A stretch of DNA of 64,000 bases from Novosphingobium sediminicola (GTDB lineage: Bacteria; Pseudomonadota; Alphaproteobacteria; Sphingomonadales; Sphingomonadaceae): the NCBI RefSeq assembly GCF_014196525.1, contig NZ_JACIDX010000004.1:239831-303830 (forward strand), in the 5' to 3' direction. Shown here piece by piece: positions 20,748 to 29,529 of this stretch. The translations under genes were made by a program, and so were the position numbers. The notes under the pieces are model-generated. The model saw only the letters and a list, made by a program, of their open reading frames with translations, searched no databases and had not been told where the DNA came from. How positions within the stretch are numbered: the stretch's first letter is position 1; every line of letters starts with the position of its first letter.

Positions 20748-21397
20748 AGCTTCACTCCCTTGGGATTGAGATGGCCGACAATCAGCCCGGCGTCCTGATC
20801 GGTCAGCGATTGTTCCACGTGGAACCCTTCGCGCACCGATGCTTTGAGTGCCTCTAACTCTTGCCCTGCCGAACGCCCCTTGGGCAACAGCCAGATCGTG
20901 TCCCTTGTGGAAAAGCGGAGAGAGATTTTCAGAAGCTTGTCGAGCGGTGCAAAGGCTCGGGCGGAAATCACCGCAACGGTCCGCGTCTCCACCATCTCCA
21001 GCCGCTGCCCCAACACCTGCGCCTTGGGCAGCGCCAGTTCTTCGATGACCCGGTTGAGCCATTCGACTCGCCGCGCGCGCGATTCGACCATCAGAACTTC
21101 ATGCCCCGGCCTCATCGCCGCGATCACCAGCCCCGGAAAGCCTGCGCCAGTGCCAAGGTCCAGCCATGGTCCCTTGGTCCCATTCCATGTTTCACGTGGA
21201 ACATGGGCCAGCAATTGCGCGGAATCGGCAATGTGGCGCTGCCACACCATCGGGATCGTCGCGGCGGCCACCAGGTTCTGCCGCTCATTTTCCTCGGCCA
21301 GCATGGCGACCAGCTTCTCCAGTCGCTCCATCGCCTCGGGCGTCATTTCCGGGCGCCCTGCCAGCCAGTCGCGGGCCTGTTCCTCATTAGCAATCAT
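20744..21397 (-). CDS. rsmG: 16S rRNA (guanine527-N7)-methyltransferase RsmG
   Basis: A 217-residue SAM-dependent methyltransferase (GidB) that makes m7G527 in 16S rRNA; loss gives low-level streptomycin resistance in other bacteria. The SAM site is WLDLGTGAGFPGLVIAAM near residue 77. I choose ATG 21397 (MIANEEQ), one base after the mnmG stop, because AAGGAAG lies about 10 bases upstream; a further ATG at 21418 would put that site inside the gene. Two parS-like sites lie inside the coding region. Confidence 0.95.
   Translation of the reverse strand: MIANEEQARDWLAGRPEMTPEAMERLEKLVAMLAEENERQNLVAAATIPMVWQRHIADSAQLLAHVPRETWNGTKGPWLDLGTGAGFPGLVIAAMRPGHEVLMVESRARRVEWLNRVIEELALPKAQVLGQRLEMVETRTVAVISARAFAPLDKLLKISLRFSTRDTIWLLPKGRSAGQELEALKASVREGFHVEQSLTDQDAGLIVGHLNPKGVKL
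20811..20826. promoter_or_regulatory. parS-like site in rsmG
   Basis: TGTTCCACGTGGAACC is 15 of 16 to the palindrome TGTTCCACGTGGAACA, a known parS variant. It lies in the 3' part of rsmG, 64 bp from the parA start. Confidence 0.8.
21188..21203. promoter_or_regulatory. parS site in rsmG
   Basis: TGTTTCACGTGGAACA differs from the perfect palindrome only by the common A to G change in the right arm. It lies mid-gene in rsmG, 377 bp from the previous site. Confidence 0.85.
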
Positions 21398-21398
21398 A

Positions 21399-23243
21399 TC
21401 AGGCCAGCTTCCTTGCATGTACCAACAGCGCCGCCAGAGCCGCCGGAGTCACCCCCGCCACGCGCCCCGCCGCCGCCAGATTTTCCGGACGCGCCCGTGT
21501 CAAACGTTCCACCATCTCGCTCGAAAGACCGGCGATCTGACCATAGGGAAAGTCCTCCGCCAGGTGCAGATGCTCGTTCGAACGCAGGTCGGACAGCTCC
21601 CTTTCCTGCCGCGCCAAATAGGGGGCATAGGCCGCGTCCTCGGCCACTTCCTCGATCAGCGTCGCGTCCACGTCCAACGCCTCGCCCAGCCATGGGCGCA
21701 GCCGGTCGATGGACACGCCATCGAAACGCAGCCATTCCCGCAAGGGCAAACGCCCCGCATCGGCCTTGGCAGTGATGCCCGCAGTGGCCAGATCCTGCGC
21801 CGTCACGCCCTGAGCCAGCGCGCCTTCCAGCGCCGCCTTCTCGTCCTGCCGCTGGGCAAACCACGCGGAACGCTCCGCCCCCAAACACCCGGCCGCCGCC
21901 GCCAAAGGCGTCAGTCGCGACGAGGCATTGTTGGCCCTAAGCCGCAGCCGATACTCCGCCCGCGCCGTCAGCATCCGGTAAGGCTCACTCACCCCGTGGA
22001 GCGTCAGGTCATCGACCATCACCGCCAGATAGGAATTGGCACGATCAATCGCCGGAGCCTCACGCCCCAGCACCGTGGCCGCCGCATTCATCCCCGCGAT
22101 CAGTCCCTGCGCCGCCGCCTCTTCATAGCCGGTCGTGCCGTTGATCTGGCCCGCGCAATAGAGGCCGGGAATCGCTCGCAGCTCCAGCGAGCTCCGCAGC
22201 GCGCGCGGGTCGATATGGTCGTACTCCACCGCATAGCCCGGCACCACCATCTCGACCTGCTCCAACCCTTCCATGTGGCGCAGCATGGTCAATTGCACAT
22301 CGGCGGGCAGGCTAGTTGAGATACCATTGGGGTAGACCAGATGGGTCGTCAGCCCTTCGGGTTCGAGGAAAATCTGATGGCCATCCCGGTCGGCAAAGCG
22401 GTGGATCTTGTCCTCGATGCTGGGGCAATAGCGCGGGCCACGTGCGCCAATCGCCCCGCTGAACAGCGGGGAGCGATGAAGGTTGGCCTGAATCGTTTCA
22501 TGGACAGCGGCATTGGTCCGCGTGATCGCACAGGCCAATTGCGGGTTCACCCGGCGCGTCTCCAGCGCCGACATGCACCAATGCTCGGCATCGCTCGGCT
22601 GCTCCTCCAGCCGCACCCAGTCTATGGTCCGCCCATCGAGACGCGGCGGCGTGCCGGTCTTGAGCCGCGCCATCGGCAGATCCGCCTCGCGCATTTGGGC
22701 AGCCAGACGATGCGCCGCGGCCTCGCCAATGCGCCCGCCGACCATCTGCTCTTCCCCGCGAAACAGCGTGCCGCCCAGAAAGGTGCCGGTGCACAGCACA
22801 ACCGCCGAAGCCGTCAGGCGGGTCCCATCGGCCAGATCCACGCCGGTCACACGGCCCCCGTCCAGCACCAGCGCGGCGACCTCTCCAGCCACCTGCGACA
22901 AGTCGCCTTGCTGGGGCAGCATCCGCTGGATCGCCGCCTTAAACAATTTGCGGTCGGCCTGAATGCGGGGGCCTTGCACCGCGCTGCCCTTGCTGCGATT
23001 GAGCATGCGATAGTGGATCGAGGCTGCGTCTGCCGCCCGCCCCATCAGCCCGTCGAACGCATCGACCTCGCGCACAAGATGGCCCTTGCCCAGACCGCCG
23101 ATGGCCGGGTTGCAACTCATGGCGCCGATGGCGTTGAGATCGAAGGAGACCAGCGCCACACGTGCGCCCATACGCGCGGCAACGGCGGCGGCCTCTACGC
23201 CGGCATGGCCGCCGCCGACCACGATGATGTCAAAATGCTGCAT
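21399..23243 (-). CDS. mnmG: tRNA uridine-5-carboxymethylaminomethyl modification protein MnmG
   Basis: A 614-residue FAD protein (GidA) that works with MnmE to build cmnm5U or nm5U at the wobble position of certain tRNAs. The FAD motif is [18 protein letters not shown] at residues 6-23. Also present are [32 protein letters not shown], and the C-terminal GidA-associated helical domain ending [19 protein letters not shown]. The start is preceded by GAGGAAT. It lies in the series mnmE-mnmG-rsmG-parA-parB on the minus strand, with mnmE 65 bp upstream. Confidence 0.97.
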   Translation of the reverse strand: MQHFDIIVVGGGHAGVEAAAVAARMGARVALVSFDLNAIGAMSCNPAIGGLGKGHLVREVDAFDGLMGRAADAASIHYRMLNRSKGSAVQGPRIQADRKLFKAAIQRMLPQQGDLSQVAGEVAALVLDGGRVTGVDLADGTRLTASAVVLCTGTFLGGTLFRGEEQMVGGRIGEAAAHRLAAQMREADLPMARLKTGTPPRLDGRTIDWVRLEEQPSDAEHWCMSALETRRVNPQLACAITRTNAAVHETIQANLHRSPLFSGAIGARGPRYCPSIEDKIHRFADRDGHQIFLEPEGLTTHLVYPNGISTSLPADVQLTMLRHMEGLEQVEMVVPGYAVEYDHIDPRALRSSLELRAIPGLYCAGQINGTTGYEEAAAQGLIAGMNAAATVLGREAPAIDRANSYLAVMVDDLTLHGVSEPYRMLTARAEYRLRLRANNASSRLTPLAAAAGCLGAERSAWFAQRQDEKAALEGALAQGVTAQDLATAGITAKADAGRLPLREWLRFDGVSIDRLRPWLGEALDVDATLIEEVAEDAAYAPYLARQERELSDLRSNEHLHLAEDFPYGQIAGLSSEMVERLTRARPENLAAAGRVAGVTPAALAALLVHARKLA

Positions 23244-23288
23244 TCCTCGCCCCTACCCTAAGCGGGCGGGCGGGTCAAAGGTGCGGCG

Positions 23289-23304
23289 TGTTTCACGTGA
23301 AACA
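23289..23304. promoter_or_regulatory. Perfect parS site between mnmG and mnmE
   Basis: TGTTTCACGTGAAACA is an exact 16-bp parS palindrome, and the symmetry extends to 24 bp (23285-23308) with GGCG and CGCC flanks. It lies in the 65-bp gap between the mnmE stop and mnmG start and is the only non-coding, perfect site of the seven. It is probably the strongest ParB loading site here. Confidence 0.93.
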
Positions 23305-23308
23305 CGCC

Positions 23309-24586
23309 TCATTTTCCGATGCAGAAACGTCCGAACAAAGCGTCGAGCATATCCTCGGTCCCCGCCCCGCCCAGCAAACGGTCGAAGGCGGAACGCGCGG
23401 CGCGCAGATCTTCGGCGGTCAGCAACAGGTCGCCATCAGGGCGAATGGTCGCCAAAGCGGCAGCGGCTTCGGCGAGCAGGCCATGCTGGCGGGCGTTCAA
23501 CGCCACCTGTCCGGGCTTGGGCATGGCCATCCGCGCCGTGTCGATCAGGTCGCGGCGCAAGGCATCCACCCCCTCGCCGGTCTTGCCCGACAGGCGATGG
23601 CGGGGGGCGGATTTGGCCATGCGCACGGCGGCGTCGATCCGGGATTCGATCTCCCACGCGCCCTGCGGCCCTTCGCCCTCCGGCCCCAGCCAGAGCACCA
23701 GATCCGCGCGCGCCATGACATCGCGGGCGCGCTCGATGCCGATGCTTTCCACCACATCGGCGCCATCATCGCGCAGGCCCGCCGTGTCGAGAAACTGAAA
23801 CGGCACCCCGCCCAGCGCCACCGGGCGCATCAGAATGTCGCGCGTGGTTCCGGCCAGCGGGGTGATGATCGCCGCGTCATCCTCGACCAGCGCGTTGAAC
23901 AAAGTGCTCTTGCCCGCATTGGGCGGCCCGGCGATCACCACGCGAAACCCTTCGCGCAGAGCCTCGGCACGCGGGCGGGACAACCACTCAGAAAGTTCCA
24001 CGTGAAACATCGTCAGCGTGGGCCCGAAGGAAGCAGGCAGTCCGCCCACATCACCCTCATCGCCAAAATCCAGCACCGCCTCAACCTGCGCCGAAAGCAT
24101 CAACACCCGCTCGCGCCAGCCCTTGACCACAACTGACAGAGCGCCGCCCGCCATCGCCACCGCGGCCTGTCGCTGTATCTCCGTCTCGGCGGAAAGCAGA
24201 TCGCCCAGACCTTCGGCCTCGGCCAGATCCATGCGGCCGTTCAAAAATGCGCGCCGTGTGAACTCGCCCGCCTCGGCGCGGCGCAGGCCCGGCAGAACCG
24301 ACAGCGCATGCTCCAGCGCCGCGATCACCGCGCGTCCGCCGTGGCAATGGATCTCGGCCAGATCCTCGCCCGTCGCCGTGCGCGTGCCGGGAAACCACAG
24401 GACCAACGCGCGATCCAGCTCTGCCCCTGCCCCATCGCGCAGGACCATCAGGCTCGCGCGCCGCTCCACGGGCAAGCGCCCGCCCAGCGCGATCAAGGCC
24501 GCGCCCGCCTGCGGCCCGCTGATCCGGATCACCGCAATCGCAGCCGGAGGCATCCCGCTGGAGCAGGCAAAAATCGTGTCAATCAT
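23309..24586 (-). CDS. mnmE: tRNA modification GTPase MnmE
   Basis: A 425-residue GTPase (TrmE) that pairs with MnmG in wobble-uridine modification. The N-terminal folate-binding domain starts MIDTIFACSSGMPPAAIAVI. The G domain is inserted in the helical domain: G1 is GPPNAGKSTLFN near residue 220, G2/G3 are TTRDI and DTAGLRDD, and the C-terminal catalytic cysteine is in FCIGK at the end. At 425 residues it is slightly shorter than the E. coli 454. It contains one parS-like site. Confidence 0.96.
   Translation of the reverse strand: MIDTIFACSSGMPPAAIAVIRISGPQAGAALIALGGRLPVERRASLMVLRDGAGAELDRALVLWFPGTRTATGEDLAEIHCHGGRAVIAALEHALSVLPGLRRAEAGEFTRRAFLNGRMDLAEAEGLGDLLSAETEIQRQAAVAMAGGALSVVVKGWRERVLMLSAQVEAVLDFGDEGDVGGLPASFGPTLTMFHVELSEWLSRPRAEALREGFRVVIAGPPNAGKSTLFNALVEDDAAIITPLAGTTRDILMRPVALGGVPFQFLDTAGLRDDGADVVESIGIERARDVMARADLVLWLGPEGEGPQGAWEIESRIDAAVRMAKSAPRHRLSGKTGEGVDALRRDLIDTARMAMPKPGQVALNARQHGLLAEAAAALATIRPDGDLLLTAEDLRAARSAFDRLLGGAGTEDMLDALFGRFCIGK
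23994..24009. promoter_or_regulatory. parS-like site in mnmE
   Basis: AGTTCCACGTGAAACA keeps the CACGTG core and most arm bases (first base and one arm position differ from the palindrome). It lies inside mnmE, about 700 bp from the perfect site. Confidence 0.7.
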
Positions 24587-24598
24587 GGAAAGGTGATC

Positions 24599-24844
24599 TT
24601 ACTTCTTGCCGCCGGTCGCCATGCTCGCGCCGGCCTCAAGAATGTTCTGGAACATCTTCATGCCAAGCTGGCCCATCGGCGCGAACTGCTTGGTAAACTC
24701 CTGAAGCTGATCGAGCGAACCGGCGCCCTGCATCGCCTTCATCACCGCATCGACATAGGCCTCATTGGCCCGCGTCACATCGGGCAGGCCCAGAAAGCGA
24801 CGCGCTTCCTCCGGTGTGCAATCCACCTCGAAATTCATCTTCAT
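24599..24844 (-). CDS. DUF6489 family protein
   Basis: An 81-residue cytoplasmic protein seen widely in sphingomonads and rhizobia. The start MKMNFEVDCTPEEARRFLGL and the central LDQLQEFTKQFAPMG are its recognisable parts, and an amphipathic helix ends MFQNILEAGASMATGGKK. The pattern recalls small phasin-like helical proteins but function is unknown. ATG 24844 has AAGGAGAC nicely placed upstream; an earlier ATG at 24868 lacks one. It is 12 bp from mnmE and probably in its operon. Confidence 0.78.
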   Translation of the reverse strand: MKMNFEVDCTPEEARRFLGLPDVTRANEAYVDAVMKAMQGAGSLDQLQEFTKQFAPMGQLGMKMFQNILEAGASMATGGKK

Positions 24845-24934
24845 CGCCGGGGTCTCCTTATGGCGCAAACCGGAATGGATAAAGACACAGTGGGGGGGGG
24901 AAGTCTAGATTTTAGAAAGGAGGAAGGGGTTTAT

Positions 24935-25150
24935 GCGAGGGACTCGTCCCTCGCGCTCCCGTTACTGTCGGCGTTGCGTCAGGGGTTCAACGTGGAGTGT
25001 CGACGCCGCGTTAGAAATGAAAAAGCCTGCGGCGCCTAGTAACAGCGCCGCAGGCTTTAAAACCATCGCCTAGATCCACATCCCTGCGAACCCAAGCGCC
25101 ACCCCATAACGGGATTGCAAAGGGCCCCCGCCCTTTGCCCGCCGGAGGCA
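24935..25150 (+). repeat. Dispersed three-hairpin intergenic repeat, copy B
   Basis: A 216-bp full copy. Module 1 is GCGAGGGACTCGTCCCTCGC at 24935-24954. Module 2 is at 25022-25058 with a perfect 14-bp stem and loop CTAGTAACA. Module 3 is at 25111-25150 with loop CCCCCG. It lies between the rho stop (9 bp away) and the DUF6489 start, antisense to both genes. It is a direct copy of repeat C on the other side of rho. Confidence 0.9.
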
Positions 25151-25158
25151 AACTTCGC

Positions 25159-26415
25159 TTACTGGTTCATCGTGGCGAAGAAGTCCTCGTTGGTCTTGGA
25201 ATCCTTCATCTTGTCGAGGAGGAATTCCATCGCATCGACGGTGCCCATCTGCATGAGGATGCGGCGCAGGACCCACATCTTCGAAAGGTTGCCCTTTTCG
25301 ACCAGCAACTCTTCCTTGCGGGTGCCCGACTTGCCCACATCCAGCGCGGGGAAGATGCGCTTGTCGGCGACCTTGCGGTCGAGGACGATTTCGCTGTTAC
25401 CCGTGCCCTTGAATTCTTCAAAGATCACTTCGTCCATGCGGCTGCCGGTGTCGATCAGCGCGGTGGCGATGATGGAGAGCGAGCCGCCTTCTTCGATGTT
25501 ACGCGCGGCGCCGAAGAAGCGCTTGGGGCGCTGCAGGGCGTTGGCGTCCACACCGCCGGTCAGCACCTTGCCGGAGGAAGGAACGACAGTGTTATAGGCG
25601 CGGCCAAGGCGGGTGATCGAGTCGAGCAGGATGACGACATCGCGCTTGTGTTCTACCAGGCGCTTGGCCTTTTCGATGACCATTTCGGCCACCTGCACGT
25701 GGCGCTGCGCCGGTTCGTCAAAGGTCGAGGAGATGACCTCGCCCTTCACGCTGCGCTGCATGTCGGTAACTTCTTCGGGGCGTTCATCGACCAGCAGCAC
25801 CAGCAGGAACACTTCGGGGTGATTGTCGGTGATCGCCTTGGCGATGTTCTGCAGCAGCACGGTCTTACCGGTACGTGGCGGCGCGACGATCAGCGCGCGC
25901 TGGCCCTTGCCCTGAGGCGAGATCAGGTCGATCACGCGGGCCGACTTGTCCTTGACCGTGGGGTCGAGCGTGTCGAGTTTCAGGCGCTCGTTCGGATAGA
26001 GCGGGGTCAGGTTGTCGAAATTGACGCGATGGCGCACCGCTTCGGGATTGTCGAAATTGACGCTGACCAGTTTGGTGATCGCGAAATAGCGCTCGCCATC
26101 CTTGGGCGCGCGAATTTCGCCTTCGACCGTGTCGCCCGTGCGCAGGCCCCACTTGCGGACCTGATTGGGCGAGACATAAATGTCATCCGGCCCGGCCAGA
26201 TAATTGGCCTCGGGATTGCGCAAAAAGCCAAAGCCGTCGGGCAGCACTTCGATCGTGCCCTGACCGATGATCTCTTCGCCATCCTCGGCCACTTCCTTCA
26301 GGATCGCATACATCAGATCCTGGCGGCGCAAGGTGCTGGCGCTTTCCACGCCATATTCCTCGGCCATCTCGACCAGCTCGGCCGAAGTCTTTTTCTTCAA
26401 TTCTTTCAAATGCAT
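25159..26415 (-). CDS. rho: Transcription termination factor Rho
   Basis: A 418-residue hexameric RNA-dependent ATPase. Rho_N begins [20 protein letters not shown], the cold-shock-like RNA-binding domain follows ([20 protein letters not shown]), and the motor has Walker [13 protein letters not shown] near residue 176, then [13 protein letters not shown] and [16 protein letters not shown]. All are conserved, so it should be active. It is bracketed by two repeat copies in the same orientation (B and C). rho-hemJ-hemE beside the origin is a standard alphaproteobacterial order. Confidence 0.97.
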   Translation of the reverse strand: MHLKELKKKTSAELVEMAEEYGVESASTLRRQDLMYAILKEVAEDGEEIIGQGTIEVLPDGFGFLRNPEANYLAGPDDIYVSPNQVRKWGLRTGDTVEGEIRAPKDGERYFAITKLVSVNFDNPEAVRHRVNFDNLTPLYPNERLKLDTLDPTVKDKSARVIDLISPQGKGQRALIVAPPRTGKTVLLQNIAKAITDNHPEVFLLVLLVDERPEEVTDMQRSVKGEVISSTFDEPAQRHVQVAEMVIEKAKRLVEHKRDVVILLDSITRLGRAYNTVVPSSGKVLTGGVDANALQRPKRFFGAARNIEEGGSLSIIATALIDTGSRMDEVIFEEFKGTGNSEIVLDRKVADKRIFPALDVGKSGTRKEELLVEKGNLSKMWVLRRILMQMGTVDAMEFLLDKMKDSKTNEDFFATMNQ

Positions 26416-26570
26416 ATCAAGGTATTCCTATGAGGTTCGGCCGGCGGGTCTATCGGGCATGGAGAATGCAAGACCATGAAGATGCCGCGTCAGTTGTGTC
26501 GCGCGGCGGTGCCGGTTGCGGGGGTAGATAGGGGATTGGGGGTGAGAAATCAAGGAAAGAAGGGATTGAT

Positions 26571-26786
26571 GCGAGGGTCTAGACCCTCGCGCTCCCGTTA
26601 CTGTCTGCGTTGCGCCATGGGTTCATCGTGGAGTGTCGAACGCACCCTCTGAAATGATAAAGCCTGCGGCGCCCAGTGATAGCGCCGCAGGCTTTCAATC
26701 ATCACCCAATCCACAAACCTGCGAACCCAAACGCAACCCCCTTAATGGGATTGCAAAGGGCCTCCGCCCTTTGCCCGCCGGAGGCA
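26571..26786 (+). repeat. Dispersed three-hairpin intergenic repeat, copy C
   Basis: A 216-bp full copy. Module 1 is GCGAGGGTCTAGACCCTCGC at 26571-26590, where the loop itself is the palindrome TCTAGA and extends the stem. Module 2 is at 26659-26695 with loop CCAGTGATA. Module 3 is at 26747-26786 with loop CCTCCG. It ends 9 bp before the hemJ stop, and its left side lies 156 bp from the rho start, in the rho upstream region. Confidence 0.9.
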
Positions 26787-26794
26787 AAACCCCC

Positions 26795-27238
26795 TCAAAA
26801 CGGCTTCAACACCACCATCACCACAATCACCGCCGCCGCCAGCCCCGGCACTTCATTAAGCAGCCGCAAGCGCTTGCCGGTCAACCGCCGCTGGCCGCGG
26901 GCCAGCGCCTTGGAATAGCCCACCAGCCACATGTGATAGGCCGTCAGCCCCAGCACAGCGGCCAGCTTCAAATGGAACCACCCCTGCGAAAAGGCCCCGA
27001 TCGTGTGCGCCAAGAGCAGCCCCAGCACCCAGACCACGATCAGCGCGGGGGTCAGGATGATCTTGCGCAGCTTGGCCTCACGGTCGATCCAGCGGGCTTC
27101 CTCCGCGCTGCCCGGCTCGCTTTCCTGATGATAGACGAAATAGCGCGGCAGCATGAAGAGGCCCGCCATCCAGAAGATCACAAAGATGATATGGCCCGCC
27201 TTGAGCCAGAGATAGGTCATCGAAAGCACCCAATCCAT
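26795..27238 (-). CDS. hemJ: Protoporphyrinogen oxidase HemJ
   Basis: A 147-residue inner-membrane protein of the HemJ/UPF0093 family with about four helices, which oxidises protoporphyrinogen IX to protoporphyrin IX in bacteria lacking HemG/HemY. The conserved start YLWLKAGHIIFVIFWMAG with the haem-related histidine, and LPRYFVYHQESEPGS, match the family. Three residues of the C-terminus (LKPF) end in the usual short tail. It lies between rho and hemE, a frequent setting. Confidence 0.92.
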   Translation of the reverse strand: MDWVLSMTYLWLKAGHIIFVIFWMAGLFMLPRYFVYHQESEPGSAEEARWIDREAKLRKIILTPALIVVWVLGLLLAHTIGAFSQGWFHLKLAAVLGLTAYHMWLVGYSKALARGQRRLTGKRLRLLNEVPGLAAAVIVVMVVLKPF

Positions 27239-27280
27239 CGCTGCACCATGATTTTTAGCATCGTGCGAAAAAGTGGGATC

Positions 27281-27320
27281 CGGTTTTCCGCTGTCAACGC
27301 CGTGACGGCAAAAAACCGGA
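27281..27320. repeat. Hairpin between hemE and hemJ, resembling an alphaproteobacterial intergenic repeat
   Basis: CCGGTTTT 27281-27288 pairs with AAAACCGG 27313-27320, and inside GCTGTCA pairs with TGACGGC (one wobble). Together with the preceding AGCATCGTGCGAAAAAGTGG this resembles widespread short repeats of the GAAAAGTGG...CCGGTTTTC type seen in rhizobia and relatives. It may also act as a terminator for hemE, since the minus-strand continuation is T-rich (CCCACTTTTT). Confidence 0.5.
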
Positions 27321-27342
27321 AGAACAGTGCCCTAAATGCGCT

Positions 27343-28368
27343 TTACCGTTTCCAGCCGCGCACGACGCTGAGCAATTGCTCGACATGGGCGATGGGGGTG
27401 GTCTGCCCGATGCCATGGCCCAGATTGAACACATGCGGCCGGTCGGCAAAGGCTTCGAGCACGCCGATGGCGCGCGCCTCCAGCTCATCCCCGCCCGCCA
27501 GCAGCAGCAGCGGATCGAGATTGCCCTGCACCGGCATATTCGCGGGCAATTCGCGCGCGGCCCAGATCGGGTCGATGGTCTCGTCAATGCCCACCGCATC
27601 CACGCCGGTCTCGCGCGCATAGGCCGCCAGTTTCTCGCCGGAACCCTTGGGGAAGCCGATGACGGGCACGGTGGGGTGCAGCGCCTTGACCGCCTTCACA
27701 ATGGCTGCATTGGGCGCGATAACCCATTTTTCGAACTCGCGCGGGGCCAGCGACCCTGCCCAACTGTCGAAAAGCTGGATCGCCTCGGCCCCAGCTTTGA
27801 TCTGGCCGTCGAGATATTCGACCGTCACGGCCACAATCCCGTCGATGATCGCCTGAAAGGCCGCCGGGTCGCGATAGGCATAGGCGCGGGTCTCATGCTG
27901 ATCGCGGCTGCCCTCGCCATTCACCATATAGGTCGCGATGGTCCAGGGACTGCCCGCAAAGCCCAGCATGGTGGTCTGTGGGCTGATCTGGGCCACGACC
28001 TGCCTCACGGTCTCATAGATCGGCGCAAGGCGCTCAGGGACCGCCACAAGCGATTTGAGAGCATGATCGACAAGCCGTGGAGAAAGGTGCGGTCCCTCGC
28101 CCACCAGAAATTGCAGATCCTGACCCATGGCATAGGGCACGATCAGAATGTCGGAAAACAGGATCGCCCCGTCAAAGCCGAAACGACGCAAAGGTTGAAC
28201 CGTGATTTCAGCCGCCGCCGCGCTGTCATAGACCAGCGCGAGGAAGCCCCCCTTCTCCGCCCGCAGTTCGCGATATTCCGGAAGGTATCGTCCGGCCTGA
28301 CGCATCAGCCAGATCGGGCGTTGATAGCCATTGGAACCGCGCAACGTATCGAGGAGCAAACCGGGCAT
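27343..28368 (-). CDS. hemE: Uroporphyrinogen decarboxylase
   Basis: A 341-residue cytosolic enzyme that removes four carboxyls from uroporphyrinogen III to give coproporphyrinogen III. The signature RPIWLMRQAGRYLPEYRELR lies near the start, with the substrate-site aspartate in GAILFSDILIVP. MLGFAGSPWTIATYMV is also typical. I start at ATG 28368 (MPGLLLDTL), the family norm; an in-frame ATG at 28386 would add six residues. hemE borders the origin on its left side and is transcribed away from it. Confidence 0.95.
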   Translation of the reverse strand: MPGLLLDTLRGSNGYQRPIWLMRQAGRYLPEYRELRAEKGGFLALVYDSAAAAEITVQPLRRFGFDGAILFSDILIVPYAMGQDLQFLVGEGPHLSPRLVDHALKSLVAVPERLAPIYETVRQVVAQISPQTTMLGFAGSPWTIATYMVNGEGSRDQHETRAYAYRDPAAFQAIIDGIVAVTVEYLDGQIKAGAEAIQLFDSWAGSLAPREFEKWVIAPNAAIVKAVKALHPTVPVIGFPKGSGEKLAAYARETGVDAVGIDETIDPIWAARELPANMPVQGNLDPLLLLAGGDELEARAIGVLEAFADRPHVFNLGHGIGQTTPIAHVEQLLSVVRGWKR

Positions 28369-28428
28369 CGAGAGAGTCCAATCCAAAAAAATAGATTCTT
28401 ATTAAAGGGTTCTAGTAGGTAGTTGGCC

Positions 28429-28437
28429 TGTGGATAG
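28429..28437 (-). promoter_or_regulatory. DnaA box, near-consensus
   Basis: TGTGGATAG, reverse complement CTATCCACA, differs from TTATCCACA at one base. It lies just right of the AT-rich stretch. Confidence 0.75.
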
Positions 28438-28525
28438 CGGGCATACCGGTTCCTTGCCCGATTTATCCCGAAATGAACAGGCCGAGGCCCTCTGCGAATC
28501 CCCAAGAGTCAGGGTCAAGGATTCC

Positions 28526-28555
28526 TTATCCCCCTTATCCCCAGCCTGTGGGTAA
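28526..28555. promoter_or_regulatory. Cluster of three DnaA-like boxes
   Basis: TTATCCCCC and TTATCCCCA are tandem at 28526-28543 with no gap, followed after 3 bp by the inverted TGTGGGTAA. The second and third match TTATCCACA at 8 of 9 positions, the first at 7 of 9. Opposed close boxes suggest cooperative DnaA binding. Confidence 0.7.
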
Positions 28556-28658
28556 CCCTATTCACATGTCCACAAGTCGCGCAAAGGAGTCCTGCTACCG
28601 GGGGTTAAACCTGTCCCCCAGATTGTCACCAGACCTTTACCGTGGTTTATGGGCAGGC

Positions 28659-28667
28659 TTATCCACA
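28659..28667 (+). promoter_or_regulatory. Perfect DnaA box
   Basis: TTATCCACA is an exact consensus R-box, 30 bp upstream of the ppsR start codon, so DnaA bound here could also affect ppsR transcription. Confidence 0.9.
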
Positions 28668-28696
28668 GCGCGGAACGGATTTAGGTACATTCACGA

Positions 28697-29524
28697 ATGA
28701 CGCGGCTCCATCTCCATTTGCTCTCCGATTCCACCGGCGAAACGCTGGAAATGATCGCCAAGGCCGCGCTGTCGCAATTCGACGATACCGATGTCGTGCG
28801 TCATTTCTGGCCCATGGTCCGCTCGCAGGCGCACCTCGATCGTATCATCGGCGATATCGCTGCCAACCCCGGTCTGGTCGTTTATACGATGGTCAGCCAG
28901 GATATCCGCAGGGCATTGGAGGATCGCTGTCGTACTTTGGGTCTGCCTGCGGTGCCCGCGCTCGATGCGGTGATTGATTCGCTTGAGGCCGCGCTGGGTC
29001 AGGAGGCCAAGGGCCGCCCCGGCCGCCAGCACACTTTGGACGCAGCCTATTTCGCCCGCGTCGAGGCGATCCAGTTCACCATTGCCCATGATGACGGCGT
29101 GGCGTGGGAGGATTGGGAGGAGGCCGATATCGTGCTGGCGGGCGTATCGCGCACCTCGAAAACGCCCACCAGCATCTATCTGGCCAATCGCGGGTTCAAG
29201 GTCGCCAATATCCCCATCGTGGTGGAAAGCCCACCGCCCGGTCTGCTCTATGATCTCAAGCGCCCGCTGGTCGTGGGCCTGACCACCGCGCCCGAACGCC
29301 TGATTCAGGTGCGCCGTAATCGCCTGCTGACGCTGAACCAATCGCCCGATACTGCCTATGTGGATAATGATCGCGTGGGAGCCGAGTTGCAATTTGCCCG
29401 CCGCATGTTTGCCGATAATGGCTGGCCGGTGATCGACGTCACCCGCCGCTCGATCGAAGAAACCGCCGCCGCGATCATCAATCTGATCAAAGAGCGGACC
29501 GATCATCATTCCGGAGCCCGATAA
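28697..29524 (+). CDS. ppsR: Pyruvate, phosphate dikinase/PEP synthase regulatory protein (DUF299)
   Basis: A 275-residue bifunctional kinase and phosphorylase that switches PEP synthase or PPDK off by ADP-dependent phosphorylation and on by Pi-dependent dephosphorylation. The opening [20 protein letters not shown] is typical. The P-loop is [19 protein letters not shown] near residue 146, and [16 protein letters not shown] lies near the end. The gene is the first on the right side of the origin and corresponds to the Caulobacter origin-proximal RP001-type gene. maf follows by 5 bp. Confidence 0.93.
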   Translation: MTRLHLHLLSDSTGETLEMIAKAALSQFDDTDVVRHFWPMVRSQAHLDRIIGDIAANPGLVVYTMVSQDIRRALEDRCRTLGLPAVPALDAVIDSLEAALGQEAKGRPGRQHTLDAAYFARVEAIQFTIAHDDGVAWEDWEEADIVLAGVSRTSKTPTSIYLANRGFKVANIPIVVESPPPGLLYDLKRPLVVGLTTAPERLIQVRRNRLLTLNQSPDTAYVDNDRVGAELQFARRMFADNGWPVIDVTRRSIEETAAAIINLIKERTDHHSGAR

Positions 29525-29529
29525 AACCG

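Larger units (their letters stand above)
28369..28696. other. Chromosomal replication origin (oriC)
   Basis: Non-coding gap between hemE and ppsR with: an AT-rich stretch near 28385-28414 (unwinding candidate); DnaA boxes at 28429-28437 (reverse CTATCCACA), 28526-28534 (TTATCCCCC), 28535-28543 (TTATCCCCA), 28547-28555 (reverse TTACCCACA) and 28659-28667 (perfect TTATCCACA), plus a weak TTATCCCGA at 28463; and six GANTC sites at 28374, 28394, 28496, 28506, 28520 and 28587. Flanking gene order and outward transcription on both sides match the Caulobacter-type origin. No gene is supported here. Confidence 0.93.

Noticed and set aside
23436..23657. Small frames inside mnmE
   Set aside because: Shadow frames of a long conserved gene, as are almost all other open frames opposite or out of phase with listed genes.
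26633..27622. 329-codon plus-strand open frame across repeat C, hemJ and hemE
   Set aside because: Runs antisense to two well-supported genes; no family and no ribosome-binding site.
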